From contig OY725493.1 of NCBI GenBank assembly GCA_963281255.1, forward strand, positions 4,371,857 to 4,435,856: DNA of 64,000 nt, in the 5' to 3' direction. This DNA comes from Aphrocallistes beatrix (Eukaryota > Porifera > Hexactinellida > Sceptrulophora > Aphrocallistidae). A model generated the notes under the pieces. The model was not told where the DNA came from and searched no databases. It was given only the letters and a program-made list of their open reading frames with translations. This document shows, one piece after another, positions 63,194 through 64,000 of the stretch; within the stretch, counting starts at the first letter, position 1, and the number at the start of each line of letters is the position of its first letter. The position numbers and the translations under genes were made by a program.

Positions 63194-64000
63194 ATGACAA
63201 GCCGCGACAAAATCGTAATCAAGGCTAAGTTAGCCGAACAAGTGGAGAGGTACGACGAGATGGTTTTAGCCATGAAAGAGTTAGCGGAGAAGTCCAACGA
63301 AAAGGAGCTGAGTGAGGAGGAGAGGAACTTGCTCTCTGTTGCTTACAAGAATGTGATCGGAACACGAAGAGCTTCCTGTCGTATTCTCACCTCCATCCAG
63401 GGGAAAGAGGAGGGGAAATCCGACCAGACGAAGGTGATTGTAGCAAATAAATCATCACAATCTTATAAAAAACGAAATAAACACATGCATCATTTATTTT
63501 GATTCTTTATCTTAGATCGAGATGGTGATTTCTTACAAGAACACTGTCCATACGGAGATGAAAGACATCTGTGACGAGATCCTCTCGCTTCTGGACAAGC
63601 ACCTCATCCCGAACGCCAACGAGAACGAAACAAAGGTCTTCTACCACAAAATGAAGGGGGACTACTACCGGTACCTCGCCGAGTTCTCCTCAGAGTCTGA
63701 GAAGAGTGAGGTGAGTGAGAAGGCGAAGACGGCCTATCAGATGGCGATGGACATTGCCAGCATTGACCTCCTGAAAACCGATCCCATCCGACTGGGCCTC
63801 GCCCTCAACTTCTCAGTCTTCTACTACGAGATCCTTTCAAAGCCGAAGGAGGCCTGCGAACTGGCGCGCACCGCGTTCGAGGACGCGATGGGAGAGCTGG
63901 ACACCGTGTCGGAGGAGAAGTACAAGGACGCCACTCTCATCATGCAGCTCCTGCGCGACAACCTCACTCTGTGGGCAGACGACTCCGGCGCCCTTGGGGA
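63194..64000 (+). CDS. 14-3-3 protein, 5' part (runs off the window)
   Basis: Phosphoserine/threonine-binding dimeric adaptor. Exon 1 (63194-63433) and exon 2 (63516 to beyond 64000) join in phase 0. Family signatures: [17 protein letters not shown] (dimer helix), [20 protein letters not shown] (signature 1 region, with the binding Lys and Arg), [13 protein letters not shown] (binding Arg-Tyr), [19 protein letters not shown], and [14 protein letters not shown] (signature 2). All residues known to grip phosphopeptide appear kept. The C-terminus after LTLW reads ADDSGALG instead of the common TSD start, and the end of the gene is outside the window. Intron 1 is 82 bp. Confidence 0.96.

Overview
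This window is animal nuclear DNA. It has spliced genes with GT..AG introns, an AT-rich background, metazoan gene families (FKBP15, ANKRD11/12, heterotrimeric G-protein alpha, PLAAT/LRAT, 14-3-3) and very many short DNA transposons. Several large genes are intronless (FKBP15, G-alpha, PRPF3, two 7TM proteins) while others are split. A non-vertebrate, possibly early-branching animal such as a sponge fits, but that is inference. No rRNA, tRNA, CRISPR or bacterial-type operon was seen.

Layout. 0-4.4 kb: a two-exon PLAAT/LRAT-like acyltransferase whose intron holds a tandem array of a ~545 bp hairpin-ended repeat. 6.0-9.8 kb: FKBP15. 11.3-12.2 kb: an NHL-propeller protein. 12.4-14.5 kb: small inverted-repeat elements and a mariner relic. 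14.9-16.0 kb: a divergent G-alpha. 16.6-26.0 kb: an ANKRD11/12-like chromatin regulator with a 7.1 kb intron full of nested hAT-, pogo- and piggyBac-type MITEs. 26.9-34.5 kb: two minus-strand 7TM receptor-like genes flanking a P-element relic and a complete but inactive Tc1/mariner-type element. 36.6-38.3 kb: PRPF3. 40.4-54.4 kb: a segmental duplication carrying two importin-alpha genes, neither with a visible importin-beta-binding domain, and each with its own transposon insertions. 54.5-56.9 kb: an unrecognised helical protein with a possible ubiquitin-like end. 57.7-60.8 kb: an SH3 protein with many tyrosine motifs and a degenerate RhoGAP-like end. 63.2 kb to the end: the 5' part of a 14-3-3 gene.

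The genes do not form a pathway; they are mostly unrelated housekeeping and signalling genes. The unifying feature is the repeat landscape. The same few families recur: the hairpin-ended CRE-bearing repeat, TTAA elements rich in GAAAGT, TA-flanked pogo-like elements, hAT MITEs with exact 8 bp target duplications, and long-arm foldbacks. The importin duplication acts as a natural before/after comparison, showing empty and filled TTAA sites at the same positions.
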